In this document: piece by piece, positions 47,044 through 58,539 of the stretch
How positions within the stretch are numbered: position 1 is the first letter of the stretch
Layout: each line of letters starts with the position of its first letter
From: Anaeramoeba flamelloides
Taxonomy: Eukaryota > Metamonada > Anaeramoebidae
Direction: 5' to 3'
DNA: 64,000 nucleotides
NCBI GenBank assembly: GCA_027625915.1
Contig: JANTQA010000032.1
Span: forward strand, 7,626,001-7,690,000
Translations under genes and position numbers: made by a program
Notes under the pieces: model-generated
The model's input: only the letters and a program-made list of their open reading frames with translations
The model's database searches: none
Told to the model about the DNA's origin: nothing

Positions 47044-47109
47044 ATTAATCAGGTTATCATCAAAACTTCTATTATTTCAAGTGAGTCACAATTTTTGAAA
47101 TGCTATTTA

Positions 47110-47745
47110 CTTTATTTCATAAAAAAAAAATTACAATAATTATTTTAAACTTAAAAAAATATAATAGGTTTATTTAAAGAACAGTTCTAATCTATTTTTT
47201 CTTACTAATAAACAAAAAAAAATGGCGAAAAAAAATCAATCAATCCATTAAACAAAAAAATTTCCCAAAATACTTTTTTACAAATCTGGAATATTCAACT
47301 GTTAAGCTATAGAAATAAATTTTAATTCTAATTGTTTAACAATGGATTATTATTAAATACATTTTTAATTATTTCCATCGGTTAATAATAACCTAAAAAT
47401 TAAAAATATCTATAAATTTGATTTTTATTTCTTAAAAATTTTAAATGTTTTCAAACAAATAATACTATTTCAAATTAATCAAAATTATTCAAATAACCAA
47501 TTTAAATAATAACTATACGTTGTTTATACTTTTTATAATTGAATAAAAAATAATCATATCTAAAAAATCTCTAGAAATCTAATAAATTATTGTGTATAAA
47601 AGAAATTATCAATTTTTATTGGATCTTCATACTTCGAATATTTGTTTTTTTTTTCTTATATTTTTAAAGTAAGATAAAATTCGAAATGATACTTGTTCAA
47701 ACCAACTAGAAGATATTACTAAAAGTAAGATTTAATTTAAAATAA
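47110..47745. repeat. Dispersed repeat family B, copy 2
   Basis: Matches 62795-63440 (AAAGAACAGTTCTAAT near the start, AATAAATTATTGTGTATAAA later) and more weakly 26440-27060. Confidence 0.6.
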
Positions 47746-47989
47746 AATTTGTATTTGTAATTTTTTTTTATAATCCAAAATTCAAGTAGATAAGGGTATG
47801 ATTTTTTTACTTGAAAATTAAAAAAGTGGTAATTATTTTTTTAAAAAAAAGATAATTCATTAACTTAAGTTGAAGGTAGTTGTTTATCAAGTTTTATTGG
47901 ATATATGTGAAAATAAGTTATCTATTACATTCGAGATTAAAATAAATAAATTTTGTCGACCTGTTAAAAAATTAGCTATCTTTTTTCAT

Positions 47990-48277
47990 TTTATCAAAAC
48001 CTTTCAATTTATTTATGGTATTTTTTTCAACTTTTAAGTCTGAATATTCGAGGTTCAATCTTTAAATATCCTACGAAATACCTATTTTTTCTCAACTTTT
48101 TTAAATTGTTTTATAAATAATATCGATAATTTTTAATTGATGAGATCAAAAAATTTCACAACTTGAATAATCGATTTTTTAGAGACCTCTGAATCATGTA
48201 GCACAAATGTCCTTTTACCCTCAATATTAACGCACTTTAAATTAATCTCCCTCTATATGTATATGCCAATCCCTTAA
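47990..48277. mobile_element. Partial TTAAGGGATTA-family element
   Basis: Ends in CCAATCCCTTAA. The adjoining 250 bp resemble the right arm of 39271-40038, including a GAATC...GTAGCAC segment and a run matching AAATATCGATAATTTTT. A second end at the expected distance was not found, so the copy looks truncated. Confidence 0.55.
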
Positions 48278-49207
48278 CCATAAAAAATATTTGTTTTCTG
48301 CTAAATTTTAATGTTGGCAAAAATTTGAAAAATCTTTTTGAAAATTGAATTTGTTCAATCAAAATTAATCCAGTTCCTGAAAAATTTATTTTTGATCTAT
48401 GGTGTCTTGTTCAATAATATGGTTTATTTTATGTCTAGCTTTTTAAAAGTCAAAAATAAGAAATAAATTTTTAAAAAGAAATAATCAATTAACAATCTGA
48501 CTCGAACTATTTGCCGAATCATTTAACTTTGAAAAAAAAATACCTGTTAAAAAAACTTGTCAATTTTATAATGAAAAAAATATTATTTATTTTTAAAAAT
48601 CAAGTAAATTTTTTTAAAAAAATCAATTTCTAATCAAAAGTATACACTTATATTGAATAATAATCAATAGATAAAAAAAATTTTCTATAGATATTAAAAT
48701 ATCTTTTGTAAATAAATAAATAATTCATTGAAAAAATTCAGATCGTTTTGTTGGGATTAGAAGGTCACCAAAAAATATTACCATTAAAAAATTGATGTGT
48801 TTTAATCATCAAAAAAACTAAGAATGTTTTTTACCTTTTTACGAACTTTTCAAAAAATAAAAAAATTTTTTTTTGGATATATTTTCCAATTGTAAAATAA
48901 TAAAAGCACAAAAACTAAATTTTTTAAATGTTAAAAATTTTTTTTATTGTTATTTTTTTAATTGTTATTTTTTTAATTGTTATTTTTTTAATTGAAAATG
49001 TAAACAATTTTTAATTTTAAAATTTTCTTTCGAAGATATTTATTTATAAATTCTATATCCTAGAATGTTTTCATAACAATTCAAAAAAAAAAATTATTTC
49101 AAAGATTATTAGATTATTTGGGGAGCTAAGATATATATATATATATATATATAATGTTTCTTATTAATTATTTTATTCATCTTATTTTTCTTATAAAAAT
49201 TCTATGT
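48278..49207. other. Gene-free 3' flank of the Pumilio gene
   Basis: AT-rich sequence with a three-copy 15-bp tandem repeat at 48946-48990 and an (AT)n run at 49131-49152. No gene. Confidence 0.45.
48946..48990. repeat. 15-bp tandem repeat, three copies
   Basis: Three identical ATTGTTATTTTTTTA units in direct succession. Confidence 0.95.
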
Positions 49208-52200
49208 TTAGTAAATATCATGTTTAACAAAATTATTTTCATTTTGATTATTGGAGTTTCTATTATTATTAAATTTTCTTTGATTATTTTGCGATTGTTG
49301 ATTTCTAGAATTTTGGTTTTGTTGGAATCTTCTTTGATTTCTTTTTTTATTATTATTATTATTATTGTAATAATTGTTGTTGTTATTATTATTATTATTA
49401 TTATTGATATTGTTGTTTATTATCATTGAATTTTTGTCTTTACTAATTAGTGATTGAATTTTTTTTAAACAGGAACTGTTTCTAATATAAGGAACAAGTG
49501 GCCTAATTATTTTAGTTAATTCTTTTAACTGATTTGGTGTGGCAAGTTTTAATGCAGTTTGGACAGCATAATTAGCATAGTTGTCCATTAATAATGTTTT
49601 CATTGAATCTGGATTATTAATAAATTCATCAATTAATATTTTTCTAGTTTTATCGTTTGCCACTCTTAAACATTTTTCAACAACATTTGAACTAAATTTT
49701 TGAATCGATAAATTAATCATTTTTCCTTTCACAGATTCAATGATATCTTCGGAGCAAATATCAGTATTTAACATGTATTGAATAACATAATTGGCAAAGG
49801 GGTTTTGTATCAGCTTAACTACATTTTTTATAATGTTTCCAGTCAATGCATCTCGATATTTTCTTGGTGCAAAGTCAATACATCTTTGCATTACACAACA
49901 TCCATGTTTATGGCCAGCAATGATCATATAATTTTCTACTATTGCTTTGAAAATATACTATTAAGGCATTATTAATATTTATTATATTTTTTTGTGAAAA
50001 ATTTATTCAAAGAAATTTATTTTTAATAAAAAAAAAAAATGTTTATTTGTTCAATTATTTGTTTATATATTTATTAGGGGGGGGGATTAGTGAAGAAAAT
50101 TTTAATTGAAGTTTAAATATCGGTTATTGTCTTTAATATTTGCATAAGATTCTTCTCCCTGTATAAGGGGTGGGATATAAACTCAATTCCAAAAAATGGG
50201 ACACAAAAAAAAATTACATTAATAAAAATATACTCCAAAATACATGATACTTAAACATTAAAAATAATAAAAGATCTGAAAATATTTAATTGATACTATT
50301 TATATATTTTATAGTAAATTTAAAATTCAATTCAAAAAATAAAAAAGAAAAATAAAAAAAGGGTGCCCCTATTTTTTGGAACACGGTTACCAAAAAATCC
50401 ATTTTTATTGAAAGAAAAATTAATAAAAACTATTAATAGATTCAGCTTTTTTTTTGATAACTAAATCTATCCTTATATCTGGAGTTTACTAATTATCTTA
50501 GGTTTCCCAACTCAAAGTATTCCATACATTAGTGAAAATTTTAATAAATTCTTCTCCGTTTTTTGGATTAAATTTTTTCAGTTTAGTATCCATAATTGAC
50601 CATAAATTCTCAATTGGGTTTGAATCTGGGGAATTGGGGGTCAAGGGTCCAGAACATTACATCCACAGTTTAAGTAAGTTTGATTTTTTTTTGAAGTGTG
50701 TGGACAAGCTCCATCCTTTTGGAAAATCCATTTCAACTCACCATATTCTGAATTGGCGAGTTGAATTACATTTGATTTTTTGAAAATATCATTAATAATA
50801 CATTCAGTATTCACATTTCCATTAATGGTAATAAGGCCTGTTTGTAGGCCATGTGCTCTAGCACCCCATATCATGATTTTTTTTAAAAAAAAATTTTTCT
50901 TGGTAAAAAAAGAATCTTTTTTCTTTTTGAGAGAAAAAAAATTTTTTTTTTTGTGATCAGAATCAAAACTTTTAAATTTCATTTTGGAGTGATTTTGAGA
51001 TTTTTGAAAAGTTTTGAAAAAAAAAAGAATCCAAAAAAAATCAAAAAAATTATTGAAAATCAAAAATCAAAAAATAATGAAAAAAAATGATAAATAATTA
51101 ACTTTAAAATTATTTCTATTGATTGTTAATATCTAATGTTTCTATTTAAGAGTCAAATATCACTTTTCTTAGAATTAAACTGATTTTGAAGGTGTGCCCC
51201 AATTTTTGGAATTGAGTTTAATACATTCAAGTTGATATATAAATATTGATAGATACTTGTTGATATATATATATATAATTTTGTAAAATAAATATTTAAT
51301 AAACCACAATTCAAAATTTTTAACATACCAAAATTCAATTTTTGAAAAAAAAAATTCTTATTTAATCAATTCTAGAAGAAATATCAAATTAGAGCCATTC
51401 AATATTTGAATAGTTAACAATTGTTTATAAATTACAATACTCACAAAATAAAAAATAAATAATTATCATTACTAATAAATCAAGACTGTGTTTACAAATT
51501 TTTGAGAGAGCAAGATATAAAAATGTATTTGTAAATTTATTTAAATTCTATTAACAATATTGATCAGATCAAATTGTTAAGATGCAATCAACTAATTGTA
51601 TTTGAGTTCTTCTATTTTGAAGAACACAACTTAAATCTAATATCAGTCAATCGAAAAAATAATTGATCAAACATAAAAGGTTTCATAATTCAAAAAATGA
51701 AATGAAAACAAAAAACTAAAAGATGAAAAAAATGATTTTCATATTTTACAAAAATCAAAATTATTTACAATTTGAATGAAATTGTATTATTGTGATTTTT
51801 TGAACTGTTTTAGCTGTGTGTATAATTTTGGAATTTGAGTTTATTATTCGCCTCAAAAAAAAAAAAAATTACTTTATGAGGCATTGTAAACTATTGCCAT
51901 AAAAGCAGGTCAAATTTATTTTAAAATATCTTTATTAAACTTGATTCATAAAATTATTTAAATATCCAAAATTGTTATTCATCATTAATCAATTCTTTAT
52001 AATAATCCAATACTTTTGTAAGTATGGTGCTACTTTAATAAAAAAAAGATATTAAAGTTTCTGATCGTAATTTTATATGAATATTTTTTAGGGGTATAAA
52101 ATTGTGTTGTTATTTATTTTTTTTGATCATAAATTTTTTTTTTCCGAAGAGGTTTAATTTGAACAAAATTTCTCAAATAGAAGGGAAAAACTTATAACTG

Positions 52201-55200
52201 TATTTTATTGTTTAAAAAATCCTTTGTGCCTTATCATATTTCCCATTTTTTATTGAAATTTTGTTGAGCCTTGTTTTGTACAAAAAAAGTGATGCTTAAA
52301 TTTTTGCATTTTTTCGAAATATTTCGATTAGCATATTATTTTGAAATTCACAAAATAGGTACTAATTCATTCAATCGGTATTAAAATCCCGCTTCCTTAA
52401 TTTTATATTACCAATTTACGAATATAAATACTTCCTAACAAAGAGAAAATATTATTTCAAAAATAAAAAAAAATGACCAACTTTTTAAATACCTTTAGGT
52501 TTATAATTGGATTTTTAGATGTATTCTCAATTTTCATTTTTGTTTTCATATTCCTTGATCAAGCTATAAAAAAAAAAAAAAAAGAGAAAAAATGATATTT
52601 ACCAGATTTTTTTCTTGAGAAAATTTGATAAAGCATTTTTGAACAACATGATTACCATTGGCATTATTAATCAAAGCAATTAAATTTTTCGAAAAAGAAT
52701 TAAATAAAATTTTTTCTTGTTTTTCTGTGGTAATATTTTCAATTAATTTCTGTATTGCTCTTGTACCATACAAATTTGTAGAAATTGGAATGATCACTTG
52801 TTCAATTTCAATTAATACCTTTAAAATGCAATCTTCTGAACACAATTGAAATAATTTTTGACAAAGGTAATTCCCAAATTGATCCTTCATTAAGTCTTCA
52901 AAGTGGTTACGTAATTCGGAAAAAACAATTCCAATTGTTCTTTCATCACTAGTTTCAATAATTCCTTGCAAAACCCTACACCCATATTGATTTTGGCATG
53001 TTTTATAAATATTCCCAATGTATTCGCTGATGGGAGAGGAATCTGTTTCTTTATAATTATTATATTCGTTTGGAAGCTTTTTATAAAATTGTTTTGATTT
53101 CGAAAAATTCTTTGAATTTTCTTTCACTTTTTTCAAGCCAAAATTCTTTTTATTTTCTTTCACTGTTTTAAAGCCAAAATTATTTGAATTTTCTTCGACT
53201 GTTTTAAAGCCAAAATTATTCTATTTTTAATATTTAAAATAAAAAAATTTAAATTAATATAGATATATATATATATAGTGTGTGATAATATTAAGAAAAG
53301 AGTTTCAAAATAAAATTTTGAATTTTTTTATTTGACATTATTTTTTAAAGTAAACCAGAATTCAATATTTTGGATACACCAAAAAAATTTCACTTTCCAT
53401 TATATAATAGTCTCATACATTATTTATCAGAGCTTATTCTTTTGTTTCTAAATTGTTATAAAGAGTTTAAATTGTTTTGATATTGATTAATATTCATTTT
53501 TCTTAAAAAGTATTTCAATAATTTCTTCAATTCTAAAAAGATGTTAATATATAATGATCGGTTGCAGAACGAAAATTGGGGAATCTTTATGAGAAAAGAG
53601 AAATAAAAAAAAAATTCAAATGTTAAAGTTAAAATTTTTTATAAATCTTGAAATTAAGAGAAATTATAAAATCTGATTTCTGTTTTTAATTAGTTCACAT
53701 AGTAATTTAATTTTTTTTTTTTTTTAAGGGATTAGCGTATACCAAGGAGAAGTTGAAAAATAAAGTGTTTTGGTATTAACTGTGAATCAGGTTAGTGCCA
53801 TATGGTTCAAAGGTCTCTAAAAATTCTATTAGTACAATAGTACAAAAAGTTGATCTCATCACTCAACTATGATCTCTGGGTCATATATTAGTAAAAAATT
53901 CAAAGAATTTTTAAAAAAAATCTGCATGATGATACAAATTTAAAGGTTGAGTAATCAGCATTCAGAATTCAAAGTTGAGAAATATCTTTCTTAAATTTGT
54001 CTCTCAATGTAGATTTGTTGCGAAATAATTCGATTTTTTTAAAAAAATTAATTAACCTAGTAGATTATTTTGTAAAATTATTCGCAAATTTTGGAAATAA
54101 ATTGAAAATATAACTAATTCCGTTGAAAAGGGAAACAAAAATAATCAGTCTTTGTATTGTTTTTATGTTCAAAACTATTGAGTAAATCTTGAGATTAAAA
54201 AAATGAAAAAAATAGTTACTTTTAGATGTTCTAATTTTCATTTATTAATACCAGAATATTATTATTTTTAGTTTCTATTTTTTAGATTTGGGTTAGTATT
54301 TAAATAAAAATTTCCATAATTAACAATTTTTAATCGTGATCATTAGTAAAAAATCCAATAATTTATTGTTAAATAAAATTTATAATAGATTTTTTTTGAG
54401 ACATTTGAAACGATAGAAAACTATTATGATTTACTTTCAGTTACAACATTCTTTAATTATAGACGAATTCATGGTGAAGCTAATCCCTAGCATGGACACG
54501 GTTATTATTGAATTATTAATATTTTGTTAACAAAATAAGAGTTAGTATTATATTTTTGAAAATATGAGAAAATGTGTTTCGGTGATATTTTTTCAACAAA
54601 TTTTTTAATTTTAGATGTTGTAATGATAACAAATTATATTTATTATTCTTGTTTTTTTTTGTTTTTGTAAATCCAGATAGTTTTCTTTATTTTAAAAGAC
54701 AAATGATGAATTAATTGTTTATATTTTTATATTCTCCATGGTAAAGTTTTATAAATTTTATTTTTCAAAATTTAGTACACATTTTTTTTTTTTAATTTGA
54801 AATTATTTTATTTTGTGCAAATAGTCAAAATTTTTCTAGTTTTGATAAAATCACTAGAATTCTAAAATAAAGGGTTTTAGAATTTATGAATTTTTATTTT
54901 TCAAACTTTTTAAAAGATGGTTCTTGCTAAGTTAAGGAAAAAAGCGAAACCAAAAAACTTTTTAAAATTCGAATAGATATAACATTAATGGATGACAATA
55001 AAAGTTTGATTCAGTTTTTTAATATTTGCCCATTGTTTGTATTTTTTGAGAAAACAAGAATTCTGATTTATTTTTTGAGAAAAAAAGGATTCTGATTTAT
55101 TTTTTTTTATTTTGTCAAAAAATTAAATTTGTTGAAATTTTAAAAAAACAAAAAATTACGGGATTATATTGAAATTTGTTCATTGTTTTATTTGTGCTGA

Positions 55201-55363
55201 TGTTTTTTGAATAATTTTTGCTCAATGGAGAAAATCCATTATTTTGAAGGAATGATTTGTCAAAATTATTGTTAGGCATCTTTACGTTGTGTGTTGTTTG
55301 TGATTTAACCAACGATTTTGGTTTATCCGGTAATATTTGATCAAATGAACGCACCCTTAGCAT
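49208..55363 (-). CDS. Pumilio (PUF) RNA-binding protein
   Basis: Three exons, 55363-55160, 53220-52603 and 49957-49208, with phase-0 GT-AG introns of 1939 and 2645 bp, encode 523 residues. PUF proteins bind 3' UTR elements and repress or localise mRNAs. Eight Pumilio repeats span about residues 130-440. Their RNA-contact triplets are visible: C149-R150-Q153, N185-Y186-Q189, T221-R222-Q225, N258-H259-Q262, C294-C295-Q298, N330-Y331-Q334, S364-N365-E368 and N403-Y404-Q407. By the known PUF code these predict 5'-UGUAUAUA. Three 12-residue NNFGFKTVEENS-type repeats (69-104) open exon 2, and an Asn/Gln-rich tail ends the protein. Exons 2 and 3 are firm; exon 1 (Ser/Asn-rich, own ATG, GTAATT donor) is inferred from frame and splice sites. 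Confidence 0.92.
50180..51218 (-). mobile_element. Decayed Tc1/mariner transposon
   Basis: Terminal inverted repeats AACTCAATTCCAAAAA are flanked by TA at 50178-50179 and 51219-51220. On the minus strand, 51063-50641 encodes part of a DDE transposase: IMIWGARAHGLQTGLI, then IFQKDGACPHTSK (second catalytic Asp region). After a frame change at about 50641 it continues as TPNSPDSNPIENLWSIM, the conserved third-acid block, to a stop near 50500. The N-terminal DNA-binding half is missing (the element is 1.04 kb against the usual 1.3 kb), so this copy is inactive. It sits in an intron, so the host gene need not be disturbed. Confidence 0.9.
51423..51842. repeat. Dispersed repeat family C, copy 2
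   Basis: Aligns with 34829-35255 throughout, for example TAAATTACAATACTCACAAA, TTTGAGTTCTTCTATTTT and TTTTAGCTGTGTG. Non-coding. Confidence 0.75.
53724..54489. mobile_element. 766-bp element with TTAAGGGATTA long inverted repeats
   Basis: The left end TTAAGGGATTAGCGTATACC and the complement of the right end, TAGGGATTAGCTTCACC, stay alignable for about 110 bp inward. It matches 39271-40038 in sequence and almost exactly in length. No coding. Confidence 0.75.
54871..54980. repeat. 110-bp dispersed repeat, copy 1
   Basis: Contains TTTTTCAAACTTTTTAAAAG and AAACTTTTTAAAATTCGAAT. It is repeated at 56438-56547 in the same orientation with few differences. Confidence 0.8.
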
Positions 55364-56437
55364 TGATTTTTTTTTGACTTTATTTATTTCTTTGGTGGTA
55401 AAATATAGGTTTTTGTATTTGGGATATTAATAATTAATAAGAAAGATAAATAAGAAAAGTAGAAGATTAGTTATCAAATCAAAAAAAATTAAGTCAATAG
55501 ATCTACATCATTCAAAAAAAAATAAGACAAAAATATTTTTTTATTTAGATATTATTCTATAACAACAGAAATATGTATTTATTTATTTCAAATATGGTTT
55601 GATCAATTCATTGAATTCTTTTTTTTTCAAAATCAAAAAATTTGTGTGAAATATCTAGGAGAATGATTAAACGGGGTGTATCATATGTTAATTAAATATA
55701 ATAATAAAATATCTTTTGAATTTTAATTTTTCAATTGTTTCTTTGTTTGGTAAAGTTAAAACTTTAAAATTAACACCAATTCCTTTTTTTCTTTCTTGAG
55801 ACAAGTTTATGTAATTTAATTTTTGATACAGGCTAAAATAAATAATTAATACTGGTAAATTCATAAAAATGCTTTTTAACTTTTTTGTTCACTTTCCTGT
55901 TTTTGAAAATGTTTTTGTGAACTTTGATGAAAGATTTTTATTGATCTAAATACAAAGATAAATTGTAAATTGGTCGAACAACAAGACTTTTGTTTGAAAA
56001 AAAAATATTTTGAAAGTTGATTTACCAAGATATAAAAAAAATCGAAATTGAACCAAAAAGTTCAAAAGCATTTTTTTGAATTTATCAGTATTCAGCATGA
56101 GAGAAATAAATTCAATACATGCGCTCCATAATATATTTATTTGGGTTTACATTGCTTTAGTTTTGTTGAATTTGTTCGCTATCATTTTTTCTAGAAAAAA
56201 AAAAAAAAGAGAATTAATCCTTAATGACATTATATAAGAAACTTATGGGATGGAAGCGAGAGGTAACTAATGTGGAATAGATCTCTTGGAATAAAGATCC
56301 AAAGTCAAGGAAAAAACAAAAAATTCTGGTGAAAATTTTTGATTCAATAAACAGTAATTTCAAGACCATTTTCCAAACTTTTTTGTTAACTTTCTAAAAC
56401 GATTTTGATTGGCAATAAAAAAAAAAAAAAAAAAAAA
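55364..56437. other. Upstream flank of the Pumilio gene
   Basis: No gene is supported. It should contain the Pumilio promoter if exon 1 is correct. Confidence 0.4.
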
Positions 56438-56547
56438 GGATTTCAGAATTTAAGATTGCTTATTTTTCAAACTTTTTAAAAGATGGTAACTGTTAAGTTA
56501 AGGTAAAAAGTGAAACCAAAAAACTTTTTAAAATTCGAATTGATATG
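56438..56547. repeat. 110-bp dispersed repeat, copy 2
   Basis: Direct repeat of 54871-54980. It is followed after 18 bp by a TA-flanked MITE. Confidence 0.8.
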
Positions 56548-56565
56548 TCTCAATATACAGGTATA

Positions 56566-56811
56566 CAGTCAGTTCCACTTTTAAGACACAAACTTTCAAC
56601 GAAATTTAAGAAACAATAAAAATCTCAAATTAAGGAACAAATTTTCAAACAAATTTTAGTCACAATAAAAATCTCAAATTAAGGCACAAAATTCAAAAAC
56701 TAGTAAAATAATTTATGTAAAAAAAAATTCCAAAAAAATGTGCTTTAATTTGAGATTTTTATTGTCCCTTAAATTTCGTTGAAAGTTTGTGTCTTAAAAG
56801 TGGAACGGATG
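56566..56811. mobile_element. 246-bp TA-flanked MITE with GTTCCAC inverted repeats
   Basis: The ends read CAGTCAGTTCCACTTTTAAG and, on the complement, CATCCGTTCCACTTTTAAG. They extend about 70 bp as inverted repeats, flanked by TA at 56564-56565 and 56812-56813, as in the Tc1/mariner/pogo superfamily. A partial copy starts at 63878. Confidence 0.88.
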
Positions 56812-56813
56812 TA

Positions 56814-57925
56814 ATGTTTTTTTTAAAAGAATTTGTTTTAATGGATATAAATATCTAAATTTGATTAGAATATTGTTAAACCCAACTCTTGATTCACTAT
56901 TTTGGTTCGACAAACCCCCCAGAATCGTTTGCTAAAAATTGAAAAAAAAAAAAAAAATATTTTCAACTTTTTTATTATTTTTTAGTTACTTTTATCAAAA
57001 TAATTTAAAGATGATTCAAAAGGGGTGAAATAGTTGTTTTTCTTGGAAAATTTGATCAAATAAAGAAAACCATTTTATTTTTGTGGATAAATTAAAATTT
57101 CAATTTGAATTTTTTTCTTGAAAAAATACAAACCCTTTTTTTCTGTGCCAAGTGGAACACACCACCAAAACAAAATAATTTTAAACCCAAAATGGAAATT
57201 AAACTAATCTTTCTATGAGTTGAGACAATAATTTTTACTTTTTTGTTATTTTCTTCAACCAAAAAAAAAAGATAAAATCTAACTACTACCAATCATTCGA
57301 GTTACAAATGGTTTTATTTCCGATGTGTATTTGTAATTTTTAAAATCCACTAGGTAATAAATAATCTCAAAAAGTAAACCTCATTAATGAAAATGAGTAC
57401 CAAATCCCCGATATCTATTAAAGATTTAATATTTGAATAAAAAATTTCATTTCAAAAAAAAAGCAATTAATCCCGTTTTTCAGTCTTACTCTAAACTGAA
57501 TACCGTTTTATCGTTTAGAATTTGAAATTGAAATGGTTGTTTTCCAAAAAAATTATTCCAAAAAAAAAATAAATACCTATCTTATGTTTTTAAAAATTGT
57601 AGTATTTTCAATACATTTACATTTTTCAAAATGATCCATTTTGGATAAATCTCTTATGATCAAAAAGCAGAGTAGCTAAACTTTTTTTAACCTTTTTAAA
57701 TTCAAATTTCAATATGTAACTCTTCGTTCAATTCCAAATTAATAGATTTTTAATTATGTTTTCACAATAAGCAAAAAATTTTTCAGTTTATTCTCATTGA
57801 ATTTTTTTTCTTTATTAGTTTATTGATCAACAATTTCCATTCAATTTTCAATATTCACATAAGAGCCAATATTATTTTTTGTGTCAATTACTGGAAATTC
57901 GAAAAAATAAAAAATGCCGAAATTG
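56814..57925. repeat. 1.1 kb dispersed repeat, copy 2
   Basis: Full-length match to 19222-20345, lying directly beside the MITE at 56566-56811. No conserved open frame between the two copies. Confidence 0.75.
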
Positions 57926-58078
57926 TAGCAAAAGACATATAACAGTAATGGGTTTCAATAAAAATTTGAGCTAGTTATTTAATTTTACACATGCAATTTT
58001 TTGATGTCAAGTAAAAGTCAACATGTTTCGAAAAAAATGATTTACTTTGATTTCACAATAACTTTTAAAGTGACATTA

Positions 58079-58536
58079 CTGTTGAGAGAAAAATGTTGGA
58101 CACAGAAAAAAAGTTGGACACCTTTTTTAATTGGGAACATTAGTAAAATTGAAAATCAAATCCTATTGATAACTAGGTGAATTTTATATAAATTCAGGTT
58201 TAAAGGTGTTACAAGTTCATTTATCTGTGGTTTGTGTAGAATACTCATTTGAATGGTTGATAACTAAAGTAGATCATGCTATTTTAACAAAAAACCAAGT
58301 TTTAGTAAAGTTTACTATTAATTCTGGAAATGGTAATTTTTAAACTTGCTTTAGGGTATCAGAGATAAGGTTTTGAAAAAGTAGAATTACATTAATGGTT
58401 ATTCTAATAAGTAGATTATTGTTATTTTCTTTAGTTATTTCACAAACGATTGAAATTAAAAATCATTTTCAGTAATGTTCCCAATTAAAAATGTTGTCCA
58501 ACTATTTTTATGTGTCCAACATTTTTCTCTCAACAG
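58079..58536. mobile_element. 458-bp MITE with CTGTTGAGAG inverted repeats
   Basis: The ends CTGTTGAGAGAAAAATGTTG and CAACATTTTTCTCTCAACAG are perfect inverted repeats, flanked by TTA on both sides (58076-58078 and 58537-58539). TTA would suit PIF/Harbinger; a one-base change from a TA target is also possible. The inner half of each arm (GGGAACATTAGTAAAATT) resembles that of 44984-45471, pointing to kinship with the TA-type element. Confidence 0.82.
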
Positions 58537-58539
58537 TTA

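Larger units (their letters stand above)
44847..47070. mobile_element. 2.2 kb element with regularly spaced ATCGCGAT boxes in both ends
   Basis: The ends read AGAGGTTTTGATGATAAC on the left and, on the complement, AGAAGTTTTGATGATAAC on the right. They are flanked on both sides by ATTATT (44841-44846 and 47071-47076), a possible 6-bp target duplication. Inside the left end lie about five ATCGCGAT-like boxes (cores near 44874, 44894, 44912, 44932 and 44950); inside the right end lie seven (46924-47039). Two smaller elements sit inside (44984-45471 and 46171-46721); without them about 1.18 kb remains, matching the reversed copy at 18068. No transposase was recognised, so it is probably non-autonomous. 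The superfamily is undetermined. Confidence 0.8.
49958..52602 (-). other. Intron 2 of the Pumilio gene
   Basis: A 2645 bp intron (GTAAAT to AATAG) lying between Pumilio repeats 4 and 5. It hosts a decayed Tc1/mariner transposon (50180-51218) and a family-C repeat (51423-51842). Confidence 0.9.
53221..55159 (-). other. Intron 1 of the Pumilio gene
   Basis: A 1939 bp intron (GTAATT to AAATAG) between the inferred first exon and the repeat-rich start of exon 2. A 766-bp inverted-repeat element occupies 53724-54489. Confidence 0.7.

Noticed and set aside
50532-50783. Plus-strand frame over the Tc1/mariner element
   Set aside because: Antisense of the transposase remnant, whose minus-strand reading has the real catalytic-domain motifs.
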